Assembly (NCBI GenBank): GCA_002794785.1
Contig: NBBA01000005.1
Coordinates: 620,001-684,000 of the forward strand
Length of the DNA stretch: 64,000 nt
Direction of reading: 5' to 3'
Source of the DNA: Coniferiporia sulphurascens
Taxonomy: Eukaryota; Basidiomycota; Agaricomycetes; Hymenochaetales; Hymenochaetaceae
The notes beneath the pieces were generated by a model, which was given only the letters and a program-made list of their open reading frames with translations, searched no databases and was not told the origin of the DNA. Position numbers and translations under genes: made by a program. Of the stretch, positions 45,314-57,332 are shown piece by piece. The first letter of the stretch is position 1, and the number at the start of each line of letters is the position of its first letter.

Positions 45314-45570
45314 CTTAAAATCTACGCATGTTGTGGTAGACAATGAGGTGCAGTGGTGAAGTTGAGGCAAAGGTGGGTTATCAGCATAAACCGATGTATT
45401 TCTAGGGCGAGACCAGCTCCCCTTATATACACATTCCGTGGGCTAGTACTACTATAACTATCTAGCTCCTATATTGTATGGCGTTATCGTTGCGTTATCG
45501 TTCACTTAGTAAGATGGTTGTTCATATGACCACATACTATATTTATATCGTTCGTTATATTTATTTAATA
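45314..45570 (-). repeat. Copia2 5' LTR
   Basis: About 257 nt, differing from the 3' LTR at about eight positions seen by eye, all transitions at CG/TG/CA dinucleotides. A TATATAAGG-like promoter lies inside (minus strand, near 45425). Confidence 0.93.
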
Positions 45571-46429
45571 TTTTCCGACTGTCATTTTCATTATGACAGC
45601 TGCCAGAGCCCTACACATGCGTAGGCTGGGTTATTTGAGAGATGGAATACTCGCAGTAATGTTACGTGACGGTGGGTGCCAGTGTTACTCGTCTTTATGT
45701 AGTTGGAAACCCTAAAGCTGACAGACATTATCTTCTCAATTTAAGGTGTTCTTTATTTCCTGTACATCCCTCCGCTTAATCTGATGTTGCCAATCTCAAG
45801 ATCATACTTCGACACGAAGTGTTATTTTTGTTGCAAATTTCGCGAACATTCTGACTTATGTCGTAAGCGCCATTCTTTTCACCTCGACTTTTAGTATTCG
45901 GCGTTTCCGCCACTTACTTGCGAACTAATCAACGCTTCGACAGATACTCCCTGTACGTGCAACCACTTGCTCTGTCTTTCATAAACTGACATGTACGGTG
46001 TAGGGGGAGATCAAGTTCATCAATGCGCCGTTCTCGAACGCCGTCACATCCTTGATGATATGCCGATTGATGCTCAATTTACGCGTCATGCCCCCATCTG
46101 CTATCGAGCAAAGGAACTTGTCACTCGGGCCTTTGTGCTTCGAGGCGTCCGAATTCGCTGCACACGAAATCGGTCTTCCAGGAAGTCCCATAGGTCGGAG
46201 GAATTACCAAGCGCCGATAGAGCTCAGTACATTGGACCTTCCCAGTCCCATTCAATAGGTTTGTAACCCGGACAAAAAAGCGCGTCACATGCAACTCTAA
46301 TGTTATAGTTCAGAACGCAAGTTTCATAGCGCTTCTCGAGATCCCGAGTCGAGCGCTGCTAAGCAAATGCAATTACGGTATTGATCATGTTTGCTGGGTC
46401 TTCTTGTCTGCAGGCAGTGTGACCTTCTT

Positions 46430-46610
46430 TCATACCAGCAGTTCATTTCTCTCCATCTCAAGCGTTCTGCCATCTGTTCGGTGTTCCACGGATCTGATAT
46501 GATTAGTGTAGGAGGAATCTGAATTCGTCAATGCGCAGTTCTCGTTCTCGAACGTCATTGTTCATCTGATGATATACGGACTAGTGCTCAAATTAATATA
46601 GGTGTTACTA
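46430..46610 (+). pseudogene. DUF6533 last-exon fragment (F2)
   Basis: A short remnant resembling the last exon of the array genes (GGAGGAATCTGAATTCGTCA, CTCGAACGTCATTG) just after gene F. It marks the right end of the array. Confidence 0.6.
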
Positions 46611-46843
46611 TGCATCTGCCCTTCGACGCGCCCGGATTCGATGCGCACGGGGCCAGATCTTCAGGTATACAGACAAGCCTGGGGAATCACAAAGCCACAT
46701 TAGTAACCGAAAATTACTCGGCCTCAGGCGCCTGTAACTTAAACAAAAGACCCGTAATTTAAACAAAAGAACGTGCTGCACGCGGATTTGCTGTTGCAGA
46801 ACGTATTTATAGTTCCTCTCAAGGTCCCTGACCAAGCGGAAAG

Positions 46844-48812
46844 CTACGGTGATAGACATGTTCGCCCGGTCTCTTCGGCCGCGGACAATGCGGTTTCCAT
46901 CCACGCCAACAGTTCGTCTTTTTCTTCCATTCCAACACTTACCCGAACGATACCCTCTTCTATCCCAAACCCTGCGGCCCACTCGCGCTCGTTGTAATGG
47001 GCCAAAATAGTGTATGGACATGATAAAGTGAAATTTGTCCCCAATGAAGGCCCTTTTGCACATTGGAGCGCGTTGTAGAATGCGTGCGATGCCGCAGGAG
47101 TGGTGAATGTCAGCGAGAAAAGCGGACCAAAGTTGTTGCTTGAATTGCGCCGGCGACATAGATCATAGTTGTCTCTTGCTACCCATTTTGGGTAGAAAAC
47201 GTCCTTGATGACGAATTGCGCATGATTGGGCAAAGGATTCAATGATTCGGGTCCACCAAAGGCTAAAGACCGCATCCTCAAGTAATCACAGACAGCCTCC
47301 GTGTTCGTATTGATTATCCGAACACGGGCAGCAAAATCTCGCGAGTTCTTCTCCATGACCATCACGTCTTCGTAATAGTAATCGTCAACGAACGTCCTCA
47401 AAAGATGGTCGCGCATGAAGACGAAATGACGGGAGTTTGGGTTGATTACTAGGCTGTCAAATAATTTAAGAGCGGCGTATTGAGAAACTGCAGCCTCAAC
47501 ATAGACGCTATTCTTACCTTCCGCCCATGACGTTCGCACTCCCGCTTATCAGCTTGCTCATGCTCGTCGCTACGATGTCCGCATATTGGAGGACGTCCAC
47601 GTTGATAAAGTTTCCGACCGTATCGTCAACGACAATTAAAAATCCATGCTTGTCGGCGAGCTCGCGTATTCGAAGCAAATTTGGAGACTGTAGCAAAGGG
47701 TTTGAGGGTACTTCGCAGAAGAGGGCAGTGACCGACGAGTCCGGGAGGAACTCTTCCAATGCTGTAAGATTGATATCAGGGTCCTCAAAGAACGTGATAG
47801 ATCCCGGTCCCCATCGTTCCAGGATTTTGATAGTATCTGTGTAAGAGAACCTGCGCAGTGGAAGATCAATAAGTTGGGAAGTAGCCTGCTTTCCCAGTTA
47901 CTCCACGAACCCGAAACAGATGCTTTTGCAATTTGGCTTAAATGCCAGACTTAGTTGGTGCGCATGCCAAATCGCAGACATGCCAGTCGGATAAAGATAA
48001 ACATGATCTTCCGTCACAAAGTGTTTTCCACTAGTCTGCCCGTTGCACCCGGCGTCACCGTTCGGAATTGGGGTTTTCTCAAGGCCGTCGCCACCGTTAA
48101 CCATGTTTGCGAGCCTGCATTTGATGATTGATTTCTCCCTCAGCGCGCCCGGAAAGGCGTTCTAAGTGGAACTCATTTTAGATTTAGACTTTAATATATG
48201 GTGAAGAAGCCACTTGTACCAATAAACTGAGAGACGGTCTATCAATTCGGTAAAGTTCGTGACCAGAGGCCAAAGCTTCCAGAAATATGTCCGCGTAACG
48301 ACTGGAAATTCCCATTCCCGCATGCTGCCAGAAAAACTTGGCTGTGCGCCAGTGGTCCGGAGGGAAAATTACTGCGTGAAGTTCAGCCTCCCCATCAACC
48401 ACCGCCGCTAACTCGAGCTTGAAATGCACAATCTGCACCGCAGCAAAAGCGTCCGCAGGCATATTTCTCTGTAGCAACGAAATGCATTCTTCTCCGGTCC
48501 GCACAGTCGGGAATAACATCGCCATCTCCTCGTCATTCTTCAACGAGTTCAAGCAAACCTTTGCTAACTATGGGGCCACGTCACCTCGCCATTCATTCGA
48601 TTTCGAACTGTGTTGCTTGCCTTTTGAATGCTTCTATGAATAAAAAATCTAGGATAACCAGTGGACATGACATTGACGACTTTTGGATTGCCTTCTGCCC
48701 AGTAGATATTGTCTTGCCATGATGGGAGAGAGACTGAAAGAGCATGTGGAGCGCAAGGTATTGGAATTCCCAGCGCGGCACTGCCGGGAGGTGACGAGAG
48801 AGACTCTTTCAT
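46844..48812 (-). CDS. STR2: Cystathionine gamma-synthase-like PLP enzyme (fungal long form)
   Basis: Five exons (48812-48621, 48567-48220, 48161-47911, 47850-47518, 47453-46844) join to 577 residues, the length of the fungal STR2 type. The N-terminus has LGIPIPCAPHALSVSLPSW and STGYPRFFIHRSIQ. The catalytic half has DHVYLYPTGMSAIWHAH, ALFCEVPSNPLLQSP, IVVDDTVGNF and ATSMSKLISG, where Lys of TSMSK near residue 363 would hold pyridoxal phosphate. The family makes cystathionine from cysteine and an activated homoserine in the cysteine-to-methionine branch of transsulfuration. Intron 1 begins with GC (GC-AG) at a position where the neighbouring paralog has GT. Other splice sites are standard. 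A tandem paralog follows at 51706. Confidence 0.9.
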
Positions 48813-51705
48813 AGTCAAAGAAGAGCCGGGAGTGCTAGTGCAGCGCTGCTGACTTCGAGGGTGATGAAGAGCACAAGAAAGAACGCTTATTGTACTCCAC
48901 ACTCCAGTGAACCCCGCAAAATTGCGCACACGAGGCCGGCGGCGTCCTCGAGAGACCGAGTAACTCCTCGTTTGGACGCGCGCTATTACATAGTGTCGTT
49001 AATCGGAATCTGGAATTCCCATGAAAGCAGGCGGAGGAGGCGTGTACATGTACTTGGAAGGGACGCACACAAAGCCATATGTATGTCTCGGAAGCATCAG
49101 AAAGGAGAAACATCATCAGGGTCAAAGTAAACAGTGCAGTCCGGCTGAAGCCGAAGCAACGTGGGAAATCTCTAATTATGTAGTGTACCAGCCACAACTT
49201 GAAGGGGAGGACAAAAGGGCATGAAAAGCCAAATGACGGTGTGAAAAGACCTTGAGAACATTTTCAAATAGACCTGTACGAAATTGCTAACCCAAAGCCT
49301 CGGTGGCCAAACGACTATCATTCGGAGCTGGTGCCTTGTGATGAGACCTGTGAGGTTGTTATTACGTACGTGACAAATTTCGCTTTGCAGAAGGAGGATC
49401 GCTTACCGGAACAGATTCTGGTTGTGACCCCTTTATGCTCTCTGCGCATCGACTACATGTAATCTGAGAAGAATCCGCTTCAGTTCTAATGAAGTACGGC
49501 AGTGGAGCCCTTACTGGAGCTACAGAGGAGAGAGGAGCCTGAATGCTAGTCGATGAAGCTTGATTCCTCATGTCAGCTGCGCTACTCTGGGTCCTACTTG
49601 TTATTTGGTATCGCTGATAAAGAGCTAGTCTACTCACAACTGGTATATTCAACGCAGGAATTTGGACATCGTTCGCGGTGGGGTTTCTGTTCGGAACGGC
49701 ACACGAAACATTAAGAGGACAACCTTTTGTTGGCGCCGACTTTGTTCCCGGGAGACTTTAGCTTCTTTTTCCGACCGAGAAATGCGTACGTACTTCTGAA
49801 TTATTTGCGATATTGTCAACAACTGGCGCATCAGAATCGTCTTCAGAGTCATCCAAATATTTCTGAATGAGTCAGCAATTCAAGTCCCTGAGCCACAGTC
49901 TGTCCACAAGCGCTAACCATATTTCCGTTAATTTTCACATCGCCGTAGACATTTATTATCATGGGAGAGGTTCCTCTCTTTATGAGCTGTTGATTTTCGC
50001 CAGTATACTTGGATCCAGCTTAAGCTCTGGTTTATGCAAATAAACTCAAAGGAACTTACAGCGTTCCCCTCGCAAATCGCTACAGATGCCTGCGAACTTG
50101 TTTCTTCAAGCAAATGCGCAATGAATCAAGGTGTGTACTAACGCGCATTCCCAACGGACGTGCATTTGCGCACAAAGTGACTGAGACGGCCACAACTAAT
50201 GCACACGTACACCGTAGCATATTGACCGGAGATTAAGGGCCGGATGGACCAATGAGCGGCGCCGGATTTGAGGTTAGGACAAAGCACGAGGACCTGACGG
50301 AGTGAGGCGTAGGGGCGACTCGGGAAAAGAGGTGGAAAGTAAGTAGAATATGGCGTTTGGAAAGCGCGCTTTTATCCTTCACCGTTCGGGCACGCTGTAT
50401 ATGCTTTGATCGGACCTTTGTAGTTCAAGAACCCGTTTAGTTGAGTCCGTTCGGACGAGTGTAGAAGAGCATTCAGTATTTGTCCTACGGTCCGACTATC
50501 ATCCAGAAGGATCATGACTCGAAAAGTCTAGGAACGCCAGAAAATACTTCACTCGCGGAGACGGAAGAAGCAGCCATAAATTGTTGCAAGAGGGCTGTAA
50601 ACGGACACCCTACAATTTGGGATTGATTTAATAACCCTTTCCATCAGTAGCATATCGCACAGTCACAATCGCCCGACACAGGTCCATTGTAGGCCCTGTC
50701 TAATTTCAGGTAATGGTTTCACTGCCTGAAATGCACTCACTCCTTTGCAGGAATCCATCGGCTTGGGATCTGACTCAATAGATCCAGACGGCCACAGATT
50801 TCCGATGTAAGCCTTCAGGACTCTTAGCAGTACGGAGGTGATTTCTGTTCCTGAGTTCTCCAAGAGATTAGCCACAGGCTTAACAAACTTTGACGTATAC
50901 CTTTTCCGGGCTGTGACCCGCTGCATACCAGTTATACCTCAGGCTGACTTGGTCAGTGATTGCCTTGCTCTCACTACGGCTGAGTCAGACCAGGTTGCAA
51001 ATAATGTTTAATCAAGGGCTCGTCATAATAGTAAAAACTAATAGTTTACGAATTGTTGCTTTGTGTTATGAGGGCTCAGCTTCGAAGAGGGCATGTCGGG
51101 CTCACCATGCATGTACGGAACTTTCTGGGGCAATACTTCCATCAGGTGGAAAGGAGCAAGCTTGGGGGAAGATGGATAGCGAACTTCTGTTTGACCCGGA
51201 TGTGATCGATATATGCTCCGCTTCCAGAACGTCGCCTAAAAGGATGTCAGTGAGCGTTTGGAGTATATGCTAATTAGGCTCGTTGTTGGATTTAGGGATG
51301 TCGGATGAGAGTAAGAAAACGCTTTTGAATCCAAATGTGGTGTTTAACCATAAGTAGCTCCCTTCCTTTTTTGTACTTACGTCAATAGCTGAAGCGATTG
51401 CCTTTTCGGGACGTTGCGATCATTACGTCCTTCGAACAAAATGAGCCCTATGCAGTGATTATGCTCGGACACCAAATATCACCATGCAGAAATTGCCGCA
51501 CTCACGAACCTTCATAAGCGACGTCGAAAGCCTTTGCTCTCTCGACCATCGACACACTCGCAATGCTCATAATCCAATTGAGCTGGGTCTATTTAAACAG
51601 CTCGTTTTACAACAAAACAACGCGGACGAACACATCATCGGGGAGCCTGAATCGCGGCTCCTATAGTCTGGGACACATGATCGAAAAGAATTAATAATAC
51701 AAGAC
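48813..51705. other. Between the two synthase copies; possible unrecognised minus-strand exons
   Basis: Most of the 2.9 kb shows nothing. Between about 49400 and 50150 the minus strand has stretches with exon-like character and splice sites: LEETSSQASVAICEGNA then GTAAGT, MIINVYGDVKINGNM, KYLDDSEDDSDAPVVDNIA then GTACGT, and CPLNVSCAVPNRNPTANDV. They could belong to one unrecognised gene, but the joins are not convincing. Confidence 0.3.
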
Positions 51706-53673
51706 TCATAGATTTGACATCAATTTCGCTCGCTTAGTTTCTTCGGCTGCGCGCAATGCAGTCTCCATCCACCCCAACAACACTCGCCTTTCTTCCATTC
51801 CTACACTCACCCGAACTATATCTTCATCGACTCCGTTCCCCGCAGCCCACTCGATCTCGTTGTAGTGCACCAAAACACTGTATGGGCACGACAAGGTAAA
51901 GTTCGTACCCAGAGATGGTCCTTTTGCGCACTGAAGCGCGTCGTAAAATGCGTGGGATGCAGTGGGACTTGTAAATGTTAAAGAGAAAAGCGGCCCAAAA
52001 TTGTTGTCTGAGTTGTGTCGTCGACATAAGTCATAATTCCTTCGCGATACCCATTTCGGATAGAAGACGTCCTTGATGACGAACTTTGCATGGTCGGGCG
52101 AGGGATTCGATGACTGGGGTCCACCGAATGCCAAAGACCGCGTTCTGAAGTAATCGCAAACGGCTTCTGCGTTAGCGTTTATTATCCGAGCGCGCTCGAC
52201 GAAGTCACGAGAGTTTTCCTCCATGACTACTGGGTCTTCGTGGTAGTAATCATCCACAAAGGTTCGAGAGAGATGATCGCGCATGAAGGCAAAATGCCGA
52301 GAGTTCAGGTTAATTACCAGGCTACCAATGATTGTAAATGCAGTTTATTGAGCAACTATAGCCCCAGTATGTACAATACGCTCACCTTCCGCCCATGACG
52401 TTCGCACTTCCACTAAACAGCTTGCTTAAACTTGTCACTAGAATGTCTGCAAAGCGAAAGACGTCCACGTTGATGAGGTTCCCAACAGTATCGTCGACGA
52501 CAACTAGAAATCCGTATTTATCGGCCAATTCACGTAGACGCGGTAAATCTGGACATTGGAGAAGAGGATTTGAGGGCACCTCACAGAAGAGGGCGTTAAC
52601 GGATGATCCTGGGAGAAATTCTTCCAGTGCCGCGAGGTTGGTATCAGGGTCTTTGAAAAACGGGACAGTTCCTGGACCCCATCTGTCTAGAATCCTGTTG
52701 GTGTCCGAATACGAAAATCTGCGCGGCGAAGGATTAGCAACACCATACCTCGTAACTAAACGCATTTATATGACTAACCCAAAAGTAATACACTTGCAGC
52801 CGGGTCCGAAAGCCATACTGAGCTAATGCGCGTGCCAAATTGCGGCCACACCACTTGGGTAGAGATACACATGGTCTTCCATCGCGGGATACTTTCCATC
52901 AACTGCTCCATCGAGCTCGACACCAGGGCCGGGTGGATCCGATGTCCCCGAGGGGCAGTCGTCTCCGTTGATTAGATTTGCAATCCTGCGCTTAATGACT
53001 GATTTCTCTCCCAGCGCTCGAGCATTAACATTCTAACGTATGGTTTCTCAGTTAGAAACGAATGATTGCATAAGGGAACGTCTATACCAATGAGCCACGA
53101 AAGGGTTCGTCAACAACGCGAAGTTCGAAACCTGCGGCCAATCCCTCCAGGAGTCTGTCCGCATAGCGGCTGGAAAGACCCAGGCCCGCTTGTGCCCAGA
53201 AGGACTTCGCGAGGGAAAAGAGTTCCGGTGGGAAGACGGCTGCGCAAAATTCGGTTCCTGGCTTGTGCTCGAGCCCGAAGTGTACAACCTGGATTGAGGG
53301 AGGGGCTCCCTCAGGAGCATACCTCTTGATCAATAAGGAACACTCTTCAGCAATGCGTGCGGTCGGAAATAACATGGCCAAATCCGAATCATTCTTTAAT
53401 AATTCAAGGCAAATATCTGCCAACTGCAGGACCGGTAAGTTGCCGTAATCAACTTATTGAAATTCGGACTATACTACTTACCTTTTGGATACTTTTATGG
53501 ATGAAAAATCTTGGGTAACCAGTCGACATGACGTTAATGACATCTGCTTTGCGTTCCGCCCAATCGACTATATTTTGCCATGCAGGAAGAGAGACCGAGA
53601 GCGCATGCGGAACACAAGGGATTGGCACTCCCAACGCTGCGTTTCCAGGTGGTGAGGAAAGGAATTCTTCCAT
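51706..53673 (-). pseudogene. Cystathionine gamma-synthase-like paralog with premature stop
   Basis: A tandem copy of the gene at 46844, with the same five exons. Exon 1 is again 192 nt (53673-53482) but ends at a normal GT donor. It has LGVPIPCVPHALSVSLPAW, LADICLELLKNDSDLAMLFP, DHVYLYPSGVAAIWHAH, ALFCEVPSNPLLQCP, VVVDDTVGNL and VTSLSKLFSG, and ends KLMSNL. In exon 3 a TAG at 52825-52823 replaces the Gln codon that the other copy has in IWHAHQLSLAF. This would remove the whole PLP-binding region. The rest of the frame is open, so the stop is either very recent, a sequencing error, or part of a changed gene structure. Confidence 0.8.
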
Positions 53674-56012
53674 GACGACGGCGTTGAAGGAAATACAGAG
53701 CGGTCGACAAGATGGAGCAAAAGAGCAGGGAACAGCAAGCATTTTGTACGGAAGGCGGCCTTTTTAACAAAACGATGCGAGACCGCAATGCGGCCTTCCA
53801 AAAGAATATCATGGAAAGAACATATTAATAAATCGGCGAGTACAGGAAAGCACGACATCAAGCACGACAGGCTTATTGACTCTAGCAGTTGGAAGGGAAG
53901 AACCAGTTCGGAGACTTAGCGGCGCCAGCCGAAATGAGCGGTTTGTGTACTACAGCTAGGATTAATCCAGACTCTGCTGAAGTTGCCTCAGGAGAATTTG
54001 TTGGGGGACGGAAATGTTCCGTTGAGTTCACCTTAGAAATATTAATGCCCATAGCGAGTCTTTTCCTCGAGTGATAGGTTACAGACTGGAGGATTCAGAA
54101 ATTCAGTAATGGACGGCCTTTTTTGGGTTTCACTGTCCGCCTACAACGCCGAGGCAGCCTGGACACGAGCTGGTGCAAGTCAAATCGTTTACTTAAGGGG
54201 TTTCGTGCGATCTTCCTACAGTCGAAAGCGTCAAGAACCCGCGCCTCGGTAAGTTCCGAAACGACCAAAAATTGTAACTGTATCTAGTCCATGAATACAT
54301 CCTATACACCTACGAAACTTAGTGAAATGGATAGCAATAAAGTTCCTTTACAGATCTTGTTGATTTAACTCCTAGAATTTGGGGGACTGAAAACTTTCCT
54401 TGGAAAATTTGACACAAAATATTAAAACATTTAAAAATTATTTAATTTAATTATATAATTACCCATATACGGAAGGTTACATAAGTTTAGCGCCCATAGC
54501 ATCCCGCGGCTGTTTCCGGATATTGATTTTGATGGGTTCCCTTACTTTTAGCAAAAACGGTGGAGTCCGTAGGCTGCTTAGCCGACTTCTCTTAGGCAAT
54601 CCTGCTTGTGCACAGTTGCAGGATTGTCAGGAGCAGGCACTTATAGTATGCCAGCAAGTCTCTCAATTATTTTTAGAATTTATTATTATTTATTTTTCTC
54701 AAAAAATTTGACACATTTGGTCTATTTTTAGAAAATATCTGAAAACGCGAGATCTCGCGTTTCTTGGTTACTTTTCGGTTTAAATTTTCAATTTCAGCCA
54801 CCAATTCGGTATATTCCGGTCCCGGCAGAGGCGCGGCTTTATCACGCTTTCGACTGTAGCGCATGCCATCAATTGAGAAACTTCAAACACGTTGGCCTCT
54901 CAGGATGACGTTCTCCTGAATGAAGAAGACAAGAATAGACATGTCCAACTGGAACAGTTGCGGCCGCTGCTAATGCCAGGGACGTGACCTTCGGCCACTG
55001 AAAAAGGATAGTAAACGAGTGTCCCAGTGAGTACCTCGGAGTCGGAGTCGGGCAGAAGGAACGGAAAGATACAGGAGCAGGGTTTAAAGCAGAGTTTAGG
55101 TCGAAAAACAGTGAAGGGAAGAGCGGGACAGAGCATGCCTCCAGAATTCTATTGGGCATTCAGCGGAAAAGATGTCTGTTCGTATGTGACGAACGGATAT
55201 TGCCGTTCAGACCTTGAAGAAATCCGCTTCGCTCGACAAGCAGAAACAAAAGCCCCCAAATCCGTGGGACAGGAAGAGGGGAAACTGTCATTGTGCCAGG
55301 ATTGGGATGGACTGTTACGAATTAAGGAAAATTGATGAGTTCATGATTAATACACCAGTCTGCTCTTGGGTTACTCGTGGACCGTGGACCCAGAATCGCG
55401 GGACTTCGGTCAGCCGCGTCGGCCGACCCTCTGTAGTGGCGTTACTGGGCCGCCAAAACAACCCCAACGATTTAACCAATCAATCTGTAGTTCCCCAGTC
55501 CGAACTACTCTTTGGAGAAGCGAACAAATCATTATCCACGTATGGTAAGCGAGAGAATGACTTAACTGATTAGGTCGACTTAGCCTTTTGCTCCCGTGCT
55601 TCTGAGTATAACGGTGATTTGATGAATGTTGCGCTTAGCGATCAGGCGAAATTATTCCGGAGAAGAGTGGATACCGCTCCCCAATAAGCGAAAATTCGTG
55701 ACAGATCTGAACAAAAGATACATCTGGAAGAGATCGGTAAAAGCCAAGTTTCTTTTGGTCAGCTCCAAGATTGACAAGTCTCGGAGGCGACAAACGTCAG
55801 CATCTGCACTACGATACAGAAAGACTACACCTTGAACATCGCGGGAGCACCAAAAAGCTTGAAACAAGGGCCACTTCAAAGGGAATCTTGGGTTTGTTAT
55901 GAGTCTGTTTAGACAATGAAAAAGTCTAGCGCAGCGACTACGCCAACGCCATAATGTACCATTTTATAACAACATGGAGAATACAAACGGTCGAGTAAGT
56001 GTACACACGATG
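53674..56012. other. Intergenic, no gene recognised
   Basis: Contains an A+T-rich segment (54400-54480), a perfect 20-nt palindrome at 54743-54762 and a group of overlapping open frames on both strands at 54870-55570 with no recognisable motif. Confidence 0.45.
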
Positions 56013-57216
56013 CTATGACGAAGTGACGAGTTGTAAACGGGCGGACACTTCAGCCTGTGCCCTGACGAGGTTCGCAAGGTACGAGATCACGAGCGTATCC
56101 TATATAATATTGTGAGGATTTACTCAAGAAAAGCGCTCGAGCTGCGGACTCACCTGTAAGCTTGACGCAAAGCTGCCCTGGTCTAGACCTTCCGTGCTCG
56201 TAGAGAAAGTTTCCAACAAATAGCGTCCAACTTCCGGGTCTCCTTTCGTTTCTCCAGCGATGACCGAACGAACGTAAGTAAGGACACGGTCCAGCATCTC
56301 CGATACCGTCTGCACTGAGCGTTCAAGTACTTCAATGTCGGTAGAAGAGCCCGTTACTGAGGATGCATTTGGCGAAAGTGACTTGGTAAGGAGGTCAACT
56401 AGATGATCGAGAAATCAGACAAAAATTATAAACAGAACGATACAAACGTACGGCCACCCCGCTCTGCATCATTAAATCGCAATTCACATGGAACGGGTAC
56501 AAAGACGCAGTTTTCAGGTTTGGGATAAACGCCCACTGGCGAACTAGAAAATGTGAAGGGCATATAAGTACCCAAATGCTGACAGTCCCGAGACGCCGAC
56601 AAACCTGAGGTAAGCCTTCACCCCCGGCTCACCACCTTCCTCGGTACCAGTGTTTAACGCGACGTGGATTGCGGCATGCGGAGCTGTCTCTTGCGAATAG
56701 AAATTTTGAATAAGGGCAGAGTATGTGTTCAGGTTCGAGCCGGTCGAATACCTGCATATACAGACCATCGCGTGAGTAAAATGCCCTCCCTAAGTTTTTC
56801 GATAGACAAAAACCCACCAGCCAACGATGACCTCCTTGGGATGTACCTTGTGATGTAACTCGTACATCGTGCGATGGTACTCCATATCGACTGCCACCTG
56901 CTCGCTCGTCTCGCTGTGCAGAACCGCGAAGCAGTTATGCACCTCGATCTCTGTCTCCGAGCGCGTTCCGAGCAGCGTCCCGATTACACGTTCCTGCGCA
57001 TCTGTCCGCCGGAGGTAGTGATCCAAGATGGAGAACAGGGCGACAGGGTGGATTGTAACATTTTGAAGAGAGCGCCTGGCGACGTTGAAATAAGAGTCCG
57101 CTAGTTAGGATTTTGTTATAGTGATCGAATTGTGGAAAGACTCACACTGGGTTCAGTGTGCTCCCCGAGTTCAAATTTTGCAGATGTATCGCCGAGGATG
57201 ATGGACCGAGAGGCAT
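56013..57216 (-). CDS. eIF3f: Eukaryotic translation initiation factor 3 subunit F
   Basis: Six exons (57216-57146, 57075-56818, 56751-56605, 56543-56452, 56398-56154, 56099-56013) give 299 residues in phase. The MPN domain runs from [18 protein letters not shown] through [43 protein letters not shown] and [20 protein letters not shown]. The C-terminal helix region [25 protein letters not shown] and [22 protein letters not shown] is standard for this subunit. It is part of the eIF3 complex on the 40S ribosome in the cytosol. The start codon lies only 116 nt from the divergent TOM7 start codon. Nothing looks damaged. Confidence 0.95.
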
Positions 57217-57332
57217 TTTTTGGGAGGCGGGACGTGAGTGTCGGGGGCGTGCTCAAGCGAAGGCAAAAACTTCAAAACCTGTTTTGGACACGCGCGTCTT
57301 GTCACCACCACCCACCAAGTGCACCGACAACA
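57217..57332. promoter_or_regulatory. Divergent promoter shared by eIF3f and TOM7
   Basis: Only 116 nt separate the two start codons. It contains GC-rich stretches and no TATA box, as is common for housekeeping genes. Confidence 0.6.

Larger units (their letters stand above)
39325..45570 (-). mobile_element. Copia2, Ty1/Copia LTR retrotransposon
   Basis: About 6.2 kb with two near-identical LTRs (39325-39582 and 45314-45570), target duplication TTTTC (39320-39324 and 45571-45575), a primer-binding site at 45301-45313, a polypurine tract at 39583-39597 and a minus-strand gag-pol. RNase H is interrupted by nested LTR sequences (39779-40893), and the frames carry several stops. It cannot move by itself as it stands. 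Confidence 0.95.
38214..46258 (+). pseudogene. DUF6533 copy F, disrupted by Copia2
   Basis: The 5' half (38214-39324) has MSFPTHADGVRLL, ALYEFIITFDREFEGIWRR, TVLWFF, QLAFFLRLSHE, FVKFPGVIQIIANISSGV, LRTFALYGRAW and FLWIGQLYF. The 3' half (45571-46258) has FIMTAARALHMRR, ILAVMLRDG and NAVTSLMICRLMLNLRVM, ending SPIQ. Copia2 (39325-45570) plus a 5-bp target duplication interrupts one exon between GQLYF and PTVIF; removing the element and one duplication leaves the frame open across the junction. The copy was therefore probably intact before the insertion. It is the most diverged of the six. Confidence 0.85.

Noticed and set aside
54870..55573. Overlapping open frames on both strands
   Set aside because: No motif, no coherent splice chain and conflicting strands; treated as chance frames.
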